DNA from: Pleomorphomonas sp. T1.2MG-36 | Lineage (GTDB): Bacteria > Pseudomonadota > Alphaproteobacteria > Rhizobiales > Pleomorphomonadaceae | Direction of reading: 5' to 3' | Length of the DNA: 64,000 bases | Assembly (NCBI RefSeq): GCF_950100655.1 | Contig: NZ_CATNLY010000045.1 | Coordinates: 248,001 to 312,000, forward strand | Shown here: one piece after another, positions 28,182 through 37,203 of the stretch | Layout: every line of letters starts with the position of its first letter | Numbering within the stretch: the first letter of the stretch is position 1 | Program-made: the position numbers and the translations under genes | The notes under the pieces: model-generated | What the model saw: only the letters and a program-made list of their open reading frames with translations | Database searches by the model: none | Told to the model about the DNA's origin: nothing

Positions 28182-29636
28182 ATGTCGCTACAGCTCAAGG
28201 ACCCCTCGCTTCTCGTGGAAGCCTGCCTAATCGACGGTGAATTCGTCGGCACGCCGGCTCTCGACGTGACCGACCCGTCGACCGGCGCCGTCGTGGGACG
28301 GGTGCCGCTGACCGACGCCGATGGCACGACGCGGGCCGTGGAGGCGGCTGATCGCGCCTTGCCGGCCTGGAAGCGGCTGCTCGCCAAGGAGCGCTCGCGC
28401 CTCCTGCGTCGCTGGTACGATCTGATGATCGAGCACCGCGAAGATCTCGCTCTCATCATGACCGCTGAGCAGGGTAAGCCGCTGGCCGAGGCCCTGGGCG
28501 AAATCGACTATGCCGCCGGCTATGTCGAGTTCTACGCCGAGGAGACCAAGCGCATCGCTGGCGAAACGTTGCCCTCGCCGAAGGACGGCGCGCGGGTGCT
28601 GGTGATCCGCGAGGCGGCCGGCGTCGTCGCCGCCATCACGCCGTGGAACTTCCCGGCGGCGATGATCACCCGCAAGGTGGCGCCGGCGCTGGCGGCGGGC
28701 TGCACGGCGGTGGTGAAGCCAGCCTCCGAAACGCCGTTGACGGCCTTGGCGCTCGCTCGCCTCGCGTCTCGCGCCGGCCTGCCGAAGGGCGTTCTCAACG
28801 TCGTCACCGGCAAGTCCTCGGTGGTCGGCGATGTGTTGACCACCCATCCCGCGGTGCGCGTCGTCTCCTTCACGGGCTCGACGGAGGTGGGCAAGAAGCT
28901 CATCGTCCAGTGCGCGGGAACGGTGAAGAAGCTCTATACCGAACTCGGCGGCAACGCGCCTTTCATCGTCTTTGACGATGCCGATCTCGACGCCGCCGTC
29001 GAAGGCGTCATGGCCTCGAAGTTCCGCAACATGGGTCAGACCTGCGTCTGCGCCAACCGCATCTATGCCCAGGCCGGCATCCATGACGCCTTCGTCGAGA
29101 AGCTCACGGTGGCTGTGAAGGCACTGAAGCTTGGCGACGGCCGCGTTCCCGGCGTGACGCAAGGGCCGCTTGTCAACGCGAAGGCCGTAGAGAAGGTCGA
29201 GGCGCATGTCGCGGACGCGCTTGCCAAAGGCGCTAGCGTGGTGACCGGCGGTGCCCGGTCGCCGCTCGGTGGCAGCTTTTTCGAGCCGACCGTGCTCACC
29301 GGCGTCACCGCCGCCATGGCCGTTGCGCGCGAGGAGACCTTCGGCCCGCTTGCACCGGTCTTCCGTTTCGACACCGAGGAGGAAGCGATCCGGCTCGCCA
29401 ACGACACGGAGTTTGGCCTCGCCTCCTATTTCTATGCGCGCGACGTCGGCCGCATCTTCCGCGTTGCCGAGGGTCTGCAGGCCGGCATGGTCGGCATCAA
29501 CTCGGGCGCCATATCCTCCGAGCTGGTGCCGTTCGGCGGGGTCAAGGAAAGTGGGAACGGCCGGGAAGGCTCGCACCACGGCATCGACGAATATGTTGAG
29601 AAAAAATATCTCCTAATCGCCGGACTTGATCGCTGA
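28182..29636 (+). CDS. gabD: NAD(P)-dependent succinate-semialdehyde dehydrogenase
   Basis: 484 residues, ATG 28182 (MSLQLKDPSLL). Aldehyde dehydrogenase: PWNFPAAMITRKVAPALAAGCT, SFTGSTEVGKKL, general base Glu in YTELGGNAPFIV, nucleophile Cys in MGQTCVCANR, and EETFGPLAPVFRF. SSADH-like signatures are the MTAEQGKPL stretch and the C-terminal SGNGREGSHHGIDEYVEKKYL. Converts succinate semialdehyde to succinate in GABA catabolism. No gabT is adjacent. The paired Cys (C-V-C) at the active site resembles the redox-controlled loop known for E. coli-type GabD; that is inference. Confidence 0.92.
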   Translation: MSLQLKDPSLLVEACLIDGEFVGTPALDVTDPSTGAVVGRVPLTDADGTTRAVEAADRALPAWKRLLAKERSRLLRRWYDLMIEHREDLALIMTAEQGKPLAEALGEIDYAAGYVEFYAEETKRIAGETLPSPKDGARVLVIREAAGVVAAITPWNFPAAMITRKVAPALAAGCTAVVKPASETPLTALALARLASRAGLPKGVLNVVTGKSSVVGDVLTTHPAVRVVSFTGSTEVGKKLIVQCAGTVKKLYTELGGNAPFIVFDDADLDAAVEGVMASKFRNMGQTCVCANRIYAQAGIHDAFVEKLTVAVKALKLGDGRVPGVTQGPLVNAKAVEKVEAHVADALAKGASVVTGGARSPLGGSFFEPTVLTGVTAAMAVAREETFGPLAPVFRFDTEEEAIRLANDTEFGLASYFYARDVGRIFRVAEGLQAGMVGINSGAISSELVPFGGVKESGNGREGSHHGIDEYVEKKYLLIAGLDR

Positions 29637-29661
29637 ACGAGCCCCGGCCGTTGTGCTGGCC

Positions 29662-29747
29662 GGACTCGCTACCTGAGCCCGACGACCAAGTCGGACTCTC
29701 CACTGGACTCCCAACCGGACTCCGATCCGGACTCAAAATCTGGACTC
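29662..29747. repeat. Cluster of six GGACTC (GANTC) sites, four to five in 12-bp phase
   Basis: GGACTC begins at 29662, 29693, 29705, 29717, 29729 and 29742. The last five are 12, 12, 12 and 13 bp apart. Each contains GACTC, a CcrM (GANTC) methylation site, and the window also encodes GcrA. A dyad (29675-29683 / 29690-29698) overlaps the second site. It lies between gabD and the BadF-type kinase gene. The sequence shows the repeats; methylation and regulatory use are inferred. Confidence 0.8.
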
Positions 29748-29926
29748 AATTCCTCGGTCCGGATCGCATCAAACGGTTGGAAATGTGCCGATCCGATGTG
29801 GTCTATTAGGGCTGCCCACCGAGATAGTCGTTGATACCGCGATGAGGCCGATTGCCAGCGGATCGGAGACGGGCTTTGCTTGGCCTGGGGACTAGGGAGC
29901 GTCTCGGAAAGGCGGCGGCAAGCATC

Positions 29927-30796
29927 ATGGGGCGGCTTTTTCTCGGCATGGACGGGGGTGGCAGCAACGCGCGTGCCCGCCTTGTCGACGATGCCGGCCG
30001 CCGGCTGGGCGAGGGCCGTGGCGGTCCGGCCAACGTCGGCAACGATCCAGAGGGCGCCTTGGCGGCGCTCGAGGCCGCGACGGCGGCGGCGCTTGGCGCC
30101 GCAGGGCTTTCCGGAAGCGATCGGGCCGAGATCGTGGCGGTGATCGGTGCCGCCGGCGCGGCGAATCCTGGCGTCGCCGCGCGGCTTGCCGGCGCACCGT
30201 TCGGTTTCCATCGCCTTCGCGTGGTCACCGACGCTGAAATCGCCCTTGAGGGTGCCTTTGCCGGTGCCGACGGCGGCATCCTGATCGTCGGCACCGGCAG
30301 CCAGGCCTATGGCCGGTTGGGTGATCGGCGCATCCGGTTTGGCGGTTGGGGCGCGGCTCTCTCCGACGGCGGTTCGGGTGTTGTGATCGGCCGGATGGCA
30401 GCGCGCCGGGCCCTCGAAGCCCATGAAGGACTTGCGGCTTCCTCTGCCATGACGGCGGCGATCCTCGACCGTCTCGGAGGATCGGCGATGGCTCTGTCGG
30501 CTTTTGGCAAGACGGCGCGCCCGTCCGATTGGGCGGCGCTGGCGCCGATGGTCTTCGATCATGCCGACCTCGGCGATCCCGTGGCCGTCTCCATCGTTGC
30601 CGCCGCCGTGGCGGATATCGAGGCGCTGATCGGGCGTCTCGCCGTTGAAGGCGTTGGCAGGATCGCGCTGATGGGCGGACTCTCACCGAGCTATCGGCGG
30701 CGATTGTCGTCGCGCTCCGCCAGTCTGCTTGTCGACCCCGTCGGCGACGCCCTCGACGGCGCGCTCGGTCTTGCGAGAAGGGATGCCGGCCGATGA
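29927..30796 (+). CDS. BadF/BadG/BcrA/BcrD-type ATPase, N-acetylglucosamine kinase-like
   Basis: 289 residues from ATG 29927. ASKHA phosphotransferase fold: LFLGMDGGGSNARARLVDDAGR (phosphate-1), VTDAEIALEGAFAGADGGILIVGTGSQAYG (phosphate-2) and IRFGGWGAALSDGGSGVVIGRMAAR, the classic glucosamine/GlcNAc kinase stretch. Likely phosphorylates an amino sugar such as GlcNAc, possibly from cell-wall recycling; the substrate is not proven. Overlaps by 4 bp the following GntR/UTRA regulator gene, so the pair is an operon. Upstream in-frame TTG 29852 is a less likely start. Confidence 0.85.
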   Translation: MGRLFLGMDGGGSNARARLVDDAGRRLGEGRGGPANVGNDPEGALAALEAATAAALGAAGLSGSDRAEIVAVIGAAGAANPGVAARLAGAPFGFHRLRVVTDAEIALEGAFAGADGGILIVGTGSQAYGRLGDRRIRFGGWGAALSDGGSGVVIGRMAARRALEAHEGLAASSAMTAAILDRLGGSAMALSAFGKTARPSDWAALAPMVFDHADLGDPVAVSIVAAAVADIEALIGRLAVEGVGRIALMGGLSPSYRRRLSSRSASLLVDPVGDALDGALGLARRDAGR

Positions 30797-31578
30797 TGGA
30801 GCCCTTTACCCGGGTGGTCGGCCAGGACTGGCGTGCGCGCGGCGGCGACGCGCCGCTCTGCCGCCGACTGGAAGCGGCCCTCAGGATTGCCATTTCCAGC
30901 GGACGTCTTGTGGCCGGTGTGCCGCTGCCGTCCGAACGGGCGATAGCGGCCGGCCTTTCCATCTCGCGCATCACGGTGCGGCAGGCTATGGCGCCGCTCG
31001 TCGCCGAGGGGCTCGTGACCACGCGACCGGGAGGCGGTTCCACCGTTGCCGGCGCGGGAACGGCACCCAAGGAAGACGGGCGACCTTCGGAGTCCGCCCC
31101 CAGGCGTCAGACGGTACTGCGGTCTCATGCCGACGAGCTGATGGAAAAGGGTGAGGCGGTGGAGACGCGCCTCGTCGACCGCCTGACCGGGCCGCCATCG
31201 GCCCCCGAGGCCATGACGCTGGGCCTCGGTCCCGGCGAGCGCGTCCTTCGGCTCTATCGCCTCCACTGCGTGGACGGGCATCCGCGCATTCTCGAGCTGA
31301 CGACCCTGCCGGCCATGGTCGTGGACATGGAGACCGCCACGGCATCGCCGGCAGCCGCACTGGCTGACGCGGGACTGCCGGCAATGCGCGGCGTCGAACG
31401 TTTCCGGGCGGTGGCGCTCGGCGCGGTGGAGGCTGGCCTTCTGGAGCTGCCCGAAGGAACGCCAGCCATGCGGGTGGAGCGCGTCAGCTACACGTCTGGC
31501 GGCCGCGCAGTCGAAATCAGCCGCGCCTTCTGCCGGGGCGACGGTTACGAAGTGGTGGCGGCCCTGTCGGCGGAATAG
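30793..31578 (+). CDS. GntR-family transcriptional regulator with UTRA domain (HutC subfamily)
   Basis: 261 residues. N-terminal winged helix-turn-helix: RLEAALRIAISSGRLVAGVPLPSERAIAAGLSISRITVRQAMAPLVAEGLVTTRPGGGSTV. C-terminal UTRA effector domain from about residue 100 (LGLGPGERVLRLYRLHCVDGHPRILELTTLP to EGTPAMRVERVSYTSGGRAVEISRAFCRGDGYEVV). Similar NagR-type regulators sense amino-sugar phosphates, which fits the adjacent kinase. ATG overlaps the kinase stop, implying coupled translation and probable autoregulation of the operon. Confidence 0.92.
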   Translation: MMEPFTRVVGQDWRARGGDAPLCRRLEAALRIAISSGRLVAGVPLPSERAIAAGLSISRITVRQAMAPLVAEGLVTTRPGGGSTVAGAGTAPKEDGRPSESAPRRQTVLRSHADELMEKGEAVETRLVDRLTGPPSAPEAMTLGLGPGERVLRLYRLHCVDGHPRILELTTLPAMVVDMETATASPAAALADAGLPAMRGVERFRAVALGAVEAGLLELPEGTPAMRVERVSYTSGGRAVEISRAFCRGDGYEVVAALSAE

Positions 31579-31608
31579 GACGGAAGCCGTTCATCCGGCT
31601 TCCGGTTG

Positions 31609-32121
31609 TCAGATGGTCTCACGCTTGTTGCGCAGGCGGACGACCACGTCGACGCGGACGATCTCCATGCCGGCGGGCGCCGGCGGCAGGTCGCCGATCT
31701 CCACGTGAGGGCCGGGAATGTCGAACACCCGGTTTTCGTCCTCGACGTAGAAATGGTGATGATCGTCGGTATTGGTGTCGAAATAGGTGCGTGTGCCCTC
31801 GACGGCCACCTCGCGCAGCAAGCCGGCCTCGGTGAACTGGTTCAGCGTGTTGTAGACGGTGGCGAGCGATACCGGCACCTTGGCCGTCAGAGCCTCGGCG
31901 TGCAGGTCCTCGGCCGACAGATGCCGATGACCGTGCGAAAACAGGATCTCGGCGAGAGCTACGCGCTGGCGGGTGGGCCTGAGGCCGACGTCGCGCAGGC
32001 GGGTCCGCACTGGAATCTTGGCGATCATGGAGGCGCCGGGTGCCGATTGAGCGCCAGGGGCAGTTCGGCGTGCCATGTCCGTCGTGGCGATCGACGGGCT
32101 GGAGGAGAGCGGGCGGTCCAT
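31609..32121 (-). CDS. irr: Iron response regulator Irr (Fur family)
   Basis: 170 residues from ATG 32121 (MDRPLSSSPS); internal ATGs at 32076 and further down would give the more usual 140-155 residues. Fur-type helix-turn-helix: LRPTRQRVALAEILFSHGHRHLSAEDLHAEA and VSLATVYNTLNQFTEAGLLREV, followed by DDHHHFYVEDENRVFDIPG, the Irr version of the metal/heme domain. The usual HHxHxxCxxC zinc site of Fur is missing, typical of Irr. In Hyphomicrobiales Irr controls iron and heme genes and is destabilised by heme. Irr-fabA-fabB-fabI is a conserved order. Confidence 0.93.
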   Translation of the reverse strand: MDRPLSSSPSIATTDMARRTAPGAQSAPGASMIAKIPVRTRLRDVGLRPTRQRVALAEILFSHGHRHLSAEDLHAEALTAKVPVSLATVYNTLNQFTEAGLLREVAVEGTRTYFDTNTDDHHHFYVEDENRVFDIPGPHVEIGDLPPAPAGMEIVRVDVVVRLRNKRETI

Positions 32122-32357
32122 GATGGCGTTATCCTGGGTGATCGGCGGAGCCGGACGTCTTTTTCGATTGCGACATATTAGCAAAGTGGGTGGAGACTGC
32201 AAGAACGCGCCAAAAAGGCCATTGCCGCGTTTGTACCAAGGCTTTCGAGGACGCCTTGCCTGTGTTAGAGATCGACCTACCACGTGAACACCGTCCTGAT
32301 GGACGGCGATTGGCGCTGCCTTGAGCGCGCCTGAAGGGACAAGGTACGGACAGCAGC

Positions 32358-32867
32358 ATGAGTCTTCGCAAGAACAGCTACGAGTATGAGGATCTCCTTT
32401 CCTGCGGACGCGGGGAGTTGTTCGGACCGGGTAATGCCCAACTGCCGATGCCGCCGATGCTGATGTTCGATCGCATCTCTGAGATTGCCGAGGTGGGCGG
32501 CGAGTTTGGCAAGGGTCTCATCCGTGCCACTCTTGCGATCCGCCCCGACCTCTGGTTCTTCCCCTGCCACTTCAAGGGCGACCCGGTCATGCCCGGTTGC
32601 CTTGGCCTTGATGCCCTCTGGCAGATGCTCGGCTTCTTCCTCGGCTGGTCGGGTTCGCCCGGCAAGGGGCGCGCTCTGTCGGTCGGCGAGGTGAAGTTCA
32701 GCGGCATGGTCACCCCTGCCGTCAAGTTGGTGGAGTACGGCGTCGACCTCAAGCGCGTCATGCGCGGCAAGCTGGTGCTCGGCATTGGCGACGGCTGGCT
32801 GAAGGCCGACGGCGAGACCATCTACAAGGCGACGGATCTCCGCGTCGGCCTGTTCCAGACCGCCTGA
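32358..32867 (+). CDS. fabA: 3-hydroxydecanoyl-[acyl-carrier-protein] dehydratase
   Basis: 169 residues. Hot-dog-fold Fab[12 protein letters not shown], catalytic His in [32 protein letters not shown], and [25 protein letters not shown]. It dehydrates 3-hydroxydecanoyl-ACP and isomerises trans-2 to cis-3-decenoyl-ACP, the branch point to unsaturated fatty acids. Expressed divergently from irr, 33 bp before fabB, and almost certainly co-transcribed with it. Confidence 0.96.
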   Translation: MSLRKNSYEYEDLLSCGRGELFGPGNAQLPMPPMLMFDRISEIAEVGGEFGKGLIRATLAIRPDLWFFPCHFKGDPVMPGCLGLDALWQMLGFFLGWSGSPGKGRALSVGEVKFSGMVTPAVKLVEYGVDLKRVMRGKLVLGIGDGWLKADGETIYKATDLRVGLFQTA

Positions 32868-32900
32868 GCCCGCCCGCATCAGAAACAAGGAAAGACAGCC

Positions 32901-34127
32901 ATGAGACGCGTCGTCGTCACCGGCATGGGCATCGTGTCCTCGATCGGCAACAATACTCAGGAGGTGCTGGCGTCCCTCCATGACGCCCGGTCGGGCATTA
33001 CCTTTGCCCCCACCTTCGCCGAGCACGGTTTCCGTTGCCAGGTCTACGGCGCACCGTCCCTCGATCCCGCGACGATCGTCGACCGCCGGGCGATGAGATT
33101 CCACGGCGGCGGCACCGCCTGGAATCACGTGGCCATGGACCAGGCTATTCTCGATTCTGGTCTTGAGGCTGCCGACGTCTCCAGCGAACGCACTGGCATC
33201 ATCATGGGTTCGGGTGGCGCCTCGACGCGCGCCATCGTCGAATCGGCGCTGAAGACCATCGAAAGCGGTTCGTCCAAGAAGGTCGGTCCCTTCGCGGTCC
33301 CCAAGGCGATGAGTTCCACCGCCTCGGCGACGCTTGCCACCTGGTTCAAGATCAAGGGCGTCAACTATTCGATCTCCTCGGCCTGCGCCACGTCGAACCA
33401 CTGCATCGGCAACGCCTACGAGATGATCCAGTATGGCAAGCAGGACGTGATGTTCGCCGGTGGCTGCGAAGAGCTCGACTGGACGCTGTCCGTGCTGTTC
33501 GACGCCATGGGCGCCATGGCCTCCAAGTATAACGACACGCCGGCCACCGCCTCCCGTGCCTACGACAAGAACCGCGACGGCTTCGTCATCGCCGGCGGCG
33601 CCGGTGTGCTGGTTCTCGAGGAGCTGGAGCATGCCAAGGCGCGTGGCGCCAAGATTTACGGTGAGATCGTCGGCTACGGCGCCACTTCCGACGGCTATGA
33701 CATGGTCGCGCCGTCGGGCGAGGGCGCGGTGCGCTGCATGCGCCAGGCGCTGTCCACGGTGAAAGGGAAGATCGACTACATCAACCCGCACGCCACCTCG
33801 ACGCCGGCCGGCGACGCGCCGGAAATCGAGGCGATCCGCACCGTGTTCGGCGGCGCCGACAACTGTCCGCCGATCTCGGCGACCAAGTCTCTGACTGGCC
33901 ACTCGCTTGGCGCCACCGGCGTGCAGGAGGCGATCTATTCGCTCCTGATGATCAACAACCGTTTCATCGTCAAGAGCGCGCATATCGAGGAGATCGATCC
34001 GGCTTTCGCCGACATGCCGATCGTGCGCGACCGTATCGACGATGCCAAGATCGACACCGTGCTCTCCAACAGCTTCGGCTTCGGCGGCACAAACGCCACG
34101 CTGGTCTTCCAGCGTTACGCCGCCTGA
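32901..34127 (+). CDS. fabB: 3-oxoacyl-[acyl-carrier-protein] synthase I
   Basis: 408 residues. Thiolase-fold condensing enzyme with the Cys-His-His triad: nucleophile Cys in [18 protein letters not shown], His in [11 protein letters not shown] and His in [15 protein letters not shown]-terminal [18 protein letters not shown] is typical. Next to FabA it extends cis-3-decenoyl-ACP for unsaturated fatty acids, which supports FabB rather than FabF. A strong hairpin separates it from fabI. Confidence 0.95.
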   Translation: MRRVVVTGMGIVSSIGNNTQEVLASLHDARSGITFAPTFAEHGFRCQVYGAPSLDPATIVDRRAMRFHGGGTAWNHVAMDQAILDSGLEAADVSSERTGIIMGSGGASTRAIVESALKTIESGSSKKVGPFAVPKAMSSTASATLATWFKIKGVNYSISSACATSNHCIGNAYEMIQYGKQDVMFAGGCEELDWTLSVLFDAMGAMASKYNDTPATASRAYDKNRDGFVIAGGAGVLVLEELEHAKARGAKIYGEIVGYGATSDGYDMVAPSGEGAVRCMRQALSTVKGKIDYINPHATSTPAGDAPEIEAIRTVFGGADNCPPISATKSLTGHSLGATGVQEAIYSLLMINNRFIVKSAHIEEIDPAFADMPIVRDRIDDAKIDTVLSNSFGFGGTNATLVFQRYAA

Positions 34128-34133
34128 CCCATC

Positions 34134-34163
34134 CGCCCGGCTTTGCCGGGCGTTTTCTTCTTC
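34134..34163 (+). terminator. Terminator or attenuator between fabB and fabI
   Basis: CGCCCGGC (34134-34141), loop TTT, GCCGGGCG (34145-34152) followed by TTTTCTTCTTCT. Perfect 8-bp stem with a T-rich tail, ending 16 bp before the fabI start, so fabI expression may depend on partial readthrough or on its own promoter. Confidence 0.7.
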
Positions 34164-34178
34164 TCAGGACGTCAGATT

Positions 34179-35009
34179 ATGAATGGACTCATGGCCGGCA
34201 AGCGCGGCCTCGTTATGGGCGTCGCCAACGACCATTCCATCGCCTGGGGTATCGCCAAGGCCCTCTCCGCCGCCGGCGCCGAACTGGCCTTCACCTATCA
34301 GGGCGAGGCCTTCGGGCGGCGCGTCAGGCCTCTGGCCGAGGAGGTGGGGGCGAAGCTGTTGCTGCCGTGCGACGTCGAGGACGAGGCGTCGGTCGATGCC
34401 GTATTCGACGCACTGAAAGCCGAGTGGGGACAGATCGACTTCCTGGTGCACGCCATCGGCTTTTCCGACAAGAACGAGCTCAAGGGTCGTTACGCCGACA
34501 CCACGCGCGCCAACTTCTCGCGGACCATGGTCATCTCGGTGTTTTCCTTCACCGAAGTCGCCCGCAAGGCGGCCGCGATGATGACGGCGGGCGGCGCCTT
34601 GCTCACGCTGACCTACGGCGGCTCGACGCGCGTCATGCCGAACTATAATGTCATGGGCGTCGCCAAGGCGGCGCTTGAGAGTTCGGTGCGGTATCTTGCG
34701 GCCGATTTCGGCAGCGAAGGCATCCGCGTCAACGCCATCTCGGCCGGACCGGTGCGCACGCTGGCCGGCTCGGGCGTCACCGACGCCCGGCTGATGTTCA
34801 ATTTCCAGAAGAAGAACGCGCCGCTGAAGCGCACCGTTACGATCGACGAGGTCGGCCGCTCGGCCTTGTACCTGTTGTCGGATCTGTCGTCGGGCGTGAC
34901 CGGAGAGGTCCACTTCGTCGACTCCGGCTATTCGATCATGTCGATGCCGCGCATTGACGAACTGAAGGAACAGGATCGTCGCGAGTCCGCCGAAGGCCCC
35001 ACGGGCTGA
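34179..35009 (+). CDS. fabI: Enoyl-[acyl-carrier-protein] reductase (NADH)
   Basis: 276 residues, ATG 34179 (MNGLMAGKRGLVMGVAND). FabI-type short-chain dehydrogenase: GVANDHSIAWGIAKAL for NADH, FLVHAIGFSDKNELKG, catalytic Tyr and Lys in YNVMGVAKAALESSVRYLAADFG, and RVNAISAGPVRTLAGSGV. Performs the last reduction of each fatty-acid elongation cycle and is the triclosan target class. Third gene of fabA-fabB-fabI, followed by its own terminator. Confidence 0.95.
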   Translation: MNGLMAGKRGLVMGVANDHSIAWGIAKALSAAGAELAFTYQGEAFGRRVRPLAEEVGAKLLLPCDVEDEASVDAVFDALKAEWGQIDFLVHAIGFSDKNELKGRYADTTRANFSRTMVISVFSFTEVARKAAAMMTAGGALLTLTYGGSTRVMPNYNVMGVAKAALESSVRYLAADFGSEGIRVNAISAGPVRTLAGSGVTDARLMFNFQKKNAPLKRTVTIDEVGRSALYLLSDLSSGVTGEVHFVDSGYSIMSMPRIDELKEQDRRESAEGPTG

Positions 35010-35034
35010 GCGTCGGATCCTTCGGGACGAATGT

Positions 35035-35065
35035 AAGCCGGCGAGCCATGCCCGCCGGCTTTTCC
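35035..35065 (+). terminator. Rho-independent terminator after fabI
   Basis: AAGCCGGCG (35035-35043), 9-nt loop, CGCCGGCTT (35053-35061), then TTTTCC. Perfect 9-bp stem 26 bp after the fabI stop. Confidence 0.75.
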
Positions 35066-35080
35066 ATTGGTGAGATACCG

Positions 35081-36079
35081 TCAGTCGTTTTCGTCGGATG
35101 CCGCCGGGCCGGGAAGGTCGCCGGGTGGCGGCGACTGACAGGCCTGGACGGCAGTGGCGAGCAGGGGCTCGAATGTGGGGTCGCCATCGCGACTCTGCCA
35201 GATGCCGGTGTCGTCGACCGAGGTCGCGACGCATCCGCAGAAGCGCTCCGACATCTCTCCGGTTGCTCCATGGCGCTCGTATTCCATGCGACAGTCGGCG
35301 ACGAAGCCGGCCCGCTGGACCGCCGGATCGACGGGGATGACGGAGGCGAGGCCTACGGCCAAACCGTAGAGCAACGGCTGGTGCAGAAGATAGAAAAGGA
35401 GGGAATGCCGACCGAGTGAGGCAAGCCAGTACGCCCGGCGCGGCAGCGGCCATGCCTGTTCCTTGTCGATGCGCGCCAGCGGACCGCCGACAACGAGGCC
35501 AACGATGTAGGGAGCGATCCACGGGAACAGAGGTACAAGATCGTTGGCGACCGGCGGCGTTTCTGCGAGGCCGAGAACCCCCCAGCCAATGCCGTCGAAG
35601 GCGGGCGATCGCCAGACTTGGGGCAGGATGAGCGCCGCCACCGCAAGAAGGACCAACAGTCCATTGGGCAGGCGAACGAGCAGCGGCGCGAGGAGGCTGG
35701 CCAGCAGCATCATGTGCAGGATGCCGAAGAAGACCCAGGCATCGGGAAAAACGATGTAGGTCCCGATCGATACGATCGCGGCGGCGAGCAGGAGGCGGAG
35801 GAGACGGGTGCCGTAGCGGACCGGATCGAATCCGCGTCGCTCGGAAAGGCGAAAGGAAATGCCGGACAGCAGCAAGAAACTGCCGGCGATCGCGGCGGCG
35901 TAGCCGCGCCACAGCGGATCGCTGGCGACGCCCCAGCTGACCAGCCGGACGTTGGCGAGATCCCAGGAAAAATGATAGGAGGCCATGGCGAGGAGCAGAA
36001 CGCCGCGTAGGGCGTCGATCAGCGGCAGGCGCCGCGAACGGTCGCCTCCGGCGTCTCTCTGAGGTAACGAATCAGCCAT
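35081..36079 (-). CDS. DUF1624 (heparan-alpha-glucosaminide N-acetyltransferase-like) membrane protein
   Basis: 332 residues, ATG 36079. Starts with the family motif RLPLIDALRGVLLLAMASYHFSWDLANVRLV and has about seven membrane segments to residue 250 (LGRHSLLFYLLHQPLLYGLAVGLASVIP), a YeiB/DUF1624-type acyltransferase fold with a putative active His in the first helix region. A hydrophilic tail of about 70 residues follows with four Cys (VADCRMEYE, ERFCGCVA, VQACQSP). Its substrate is unknown; LPS or cell-envelope acylation is a guess. Divergent from the next gene with only about 48 bp between starts. Confidence 0.8.
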   Translation of the reverse strand: MADSLPQRDAGGDRSRRLPLIDALRGVLLLAMASYHFSWDLANVRLVSWGVASDPLWRGYAAAIAGSFLLLSGISFRLSERRGFDPVRYGTRLLRLLLAAAIVSIGTYIVFPDAWVFFGILHMMLLASLLAPLLVRLPNGLLVLLAVAALILPQVWRSPAFDGIGWGVLGLAETPPVANDLVPLFPWIAPYIVGLVVGGPLARIDKEQAWPLPRRAYWLASLGRHSLLFYLLHQPLLYGLAVGLASVIPVDPAVQRAGFVADCRMEYERHGATGEMSERFCGCVATSVDDTGIWQSRDGDPTFEPLLATAVQACQSPPPGDLPGPAASDEND

Positions 36080-36127
36080 GTTCCGTCTCTCCAACATCGA
36101 CCAAGGGTGTGCGGCAGCGGCGCGGCC

Positions 36128-37198
36128 ATGGCAACCGGCGGCTTTCCGAAAATGACAGCTTCCTTGATGGATGCAGGCAGGGACGATCTTGCCCACAGGT
36201 TCCGCCTGGGGGGCGATACGCTGGTCGTCGTCTTCAGCCAGGTACGGGTTCCAGCCGGAAAGTTCGGTCTCGAACGTCTGTTCGCAGGGACGAGCCACAG
36301 CCTCCTGCTTCTCAACCAGCCGGCGAACGACTGGTATCGGAGCTGCGGCGCGGACATTGATCGGTTGATCGGCGAGGCGGCCATGGCCGCGAAGGCCGGG
36401 CGCGTCATTCTCTACGGAAGTTCGATGGGCGCCTTTGGTGCCGCGGCGGCGGCGTCCAGACACCTGGACGCCGAGCTCTATGCCTTTGCGCCGGATTTCC
36501 GGATCGGCGAGCCGGGCAGCCAGTCGGCTGCGGCCGGCCTCGCTTCGCAGGCAGAGGAGGCCGATCTCGGCCACCTGCTCACCCCCTCCCGCCGAGGCTC
36601 GGCGCGGGTGATCGTCCCGCTCTATGACCCATACGACGCCGGTGTCGGTGCTCGTCTCGCCGCTCTGTCGTTGCCGGACGACGTGACGCTGGTGCCGCTC
36701 CGTTCAAGTCACGAAGTTCACGACCACCTCTATAGCCTGAACATCATACGCAAGGTCACCGCGACCTTCCGTCGCGACATCGCCGTCGAAGCGGCCGCGC
36801 GCGGTTTGCTCGTTCGTTCTGTCGACTGGCTGGCCCACGCGCGGTTCGCCGCCGCCCGAGTCGCCTTCGACGCCGGAGCCGCGCTTGTTCCGGATGCACT
36901 GATGGGGCTTTTGCCGGAGATCAATCCAGGCCTTGCGTTGCTCGCCGCCGAGGCGGCGGAACGAGGAGGCGACATTGGCCGGGCGGAAGCCTTGCTTGCC
37001 GGGCTCGACGCGGCCATCGCTGCCGATGCCATCCTGTCGAGCCTTGTCAAACGCTACCTCAAGGAGGTGCCGCGCCGGCGCATCCGGCTTCTGAGAGACG
37101 CTGGCGATATTGTTGCGTCACGTCGCATCGCAGCCGAGGCCGCAAAGCGTTTCCCGACGGACGAGGGATTTTCCGCCCTTGTCGATGGCTTGGACTGA
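36128..37198 (+). CDS. Alpha/beta-hydrolase-like protein of unknown function
   Basis: 356 residues from ATG 36128 (an ATG at 36152 is possible). A G-x-S-x-G nucleophile elbow, GSSMGAFGAAAAA (S99), a downstream Asp (VPLYDPYDAG) and His (SSHEVHDHLYSLN) form a plausible catalytic triad in an alpha/beta-hydrolase fold of about 210 residues. The C-terminal 130 residues are Ala-rich helical repeats (LALLAAEAAERGGDIGRAEALLAGL) that look like TPR-type helices. No signal peptide. Function not recognised; similar folds occur in proteins linked to capsule or LPS loci, but nothing nearby supports that. Convergent with the DUF1150 gene. Confidence 0.6.
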   Translation: MATGGFPKMTASLMDAGRDDLAHRFRLGGDTLVVVFSQVRVPAGKFGLERLFAGTSHSLLLLNQPANDWYRSCGADIDRLIGEAAMAAKAGRVILYGSSMGAFGAAAAASRHLDAELYAFAPDFRIGEPGSQSAAAGLASQAEEADLGHLLTPSRRGSARVIVPLYDPYDAGVGARLAALSLPDDVTLVPLRSSHEVHDHLYSLNIIRKVTATFRRDIAVEAAARGLLVRSVDWLAHARFAAARVAFDAGAALVPDALMGLLPEINPGLALLAAEAAERGGDIGRAEALLAGLDAAIAADAILSSLVKRYLKEVPRRRIRLLRDAGDIVASRRIAAEAAKRFPTDEGFSALVDGLD

Positions 37199-37203
37199 AC
37201 CGC

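Noticed and set aside
29669..30562. Minus-strand frame whose end would translate the GGACTC repeats as Ser/Glu/Gly repeats
   Set aside because: It lies antisense to the BadF-type kinase, which has clear family motifs; the repeat is more likely non-coding.
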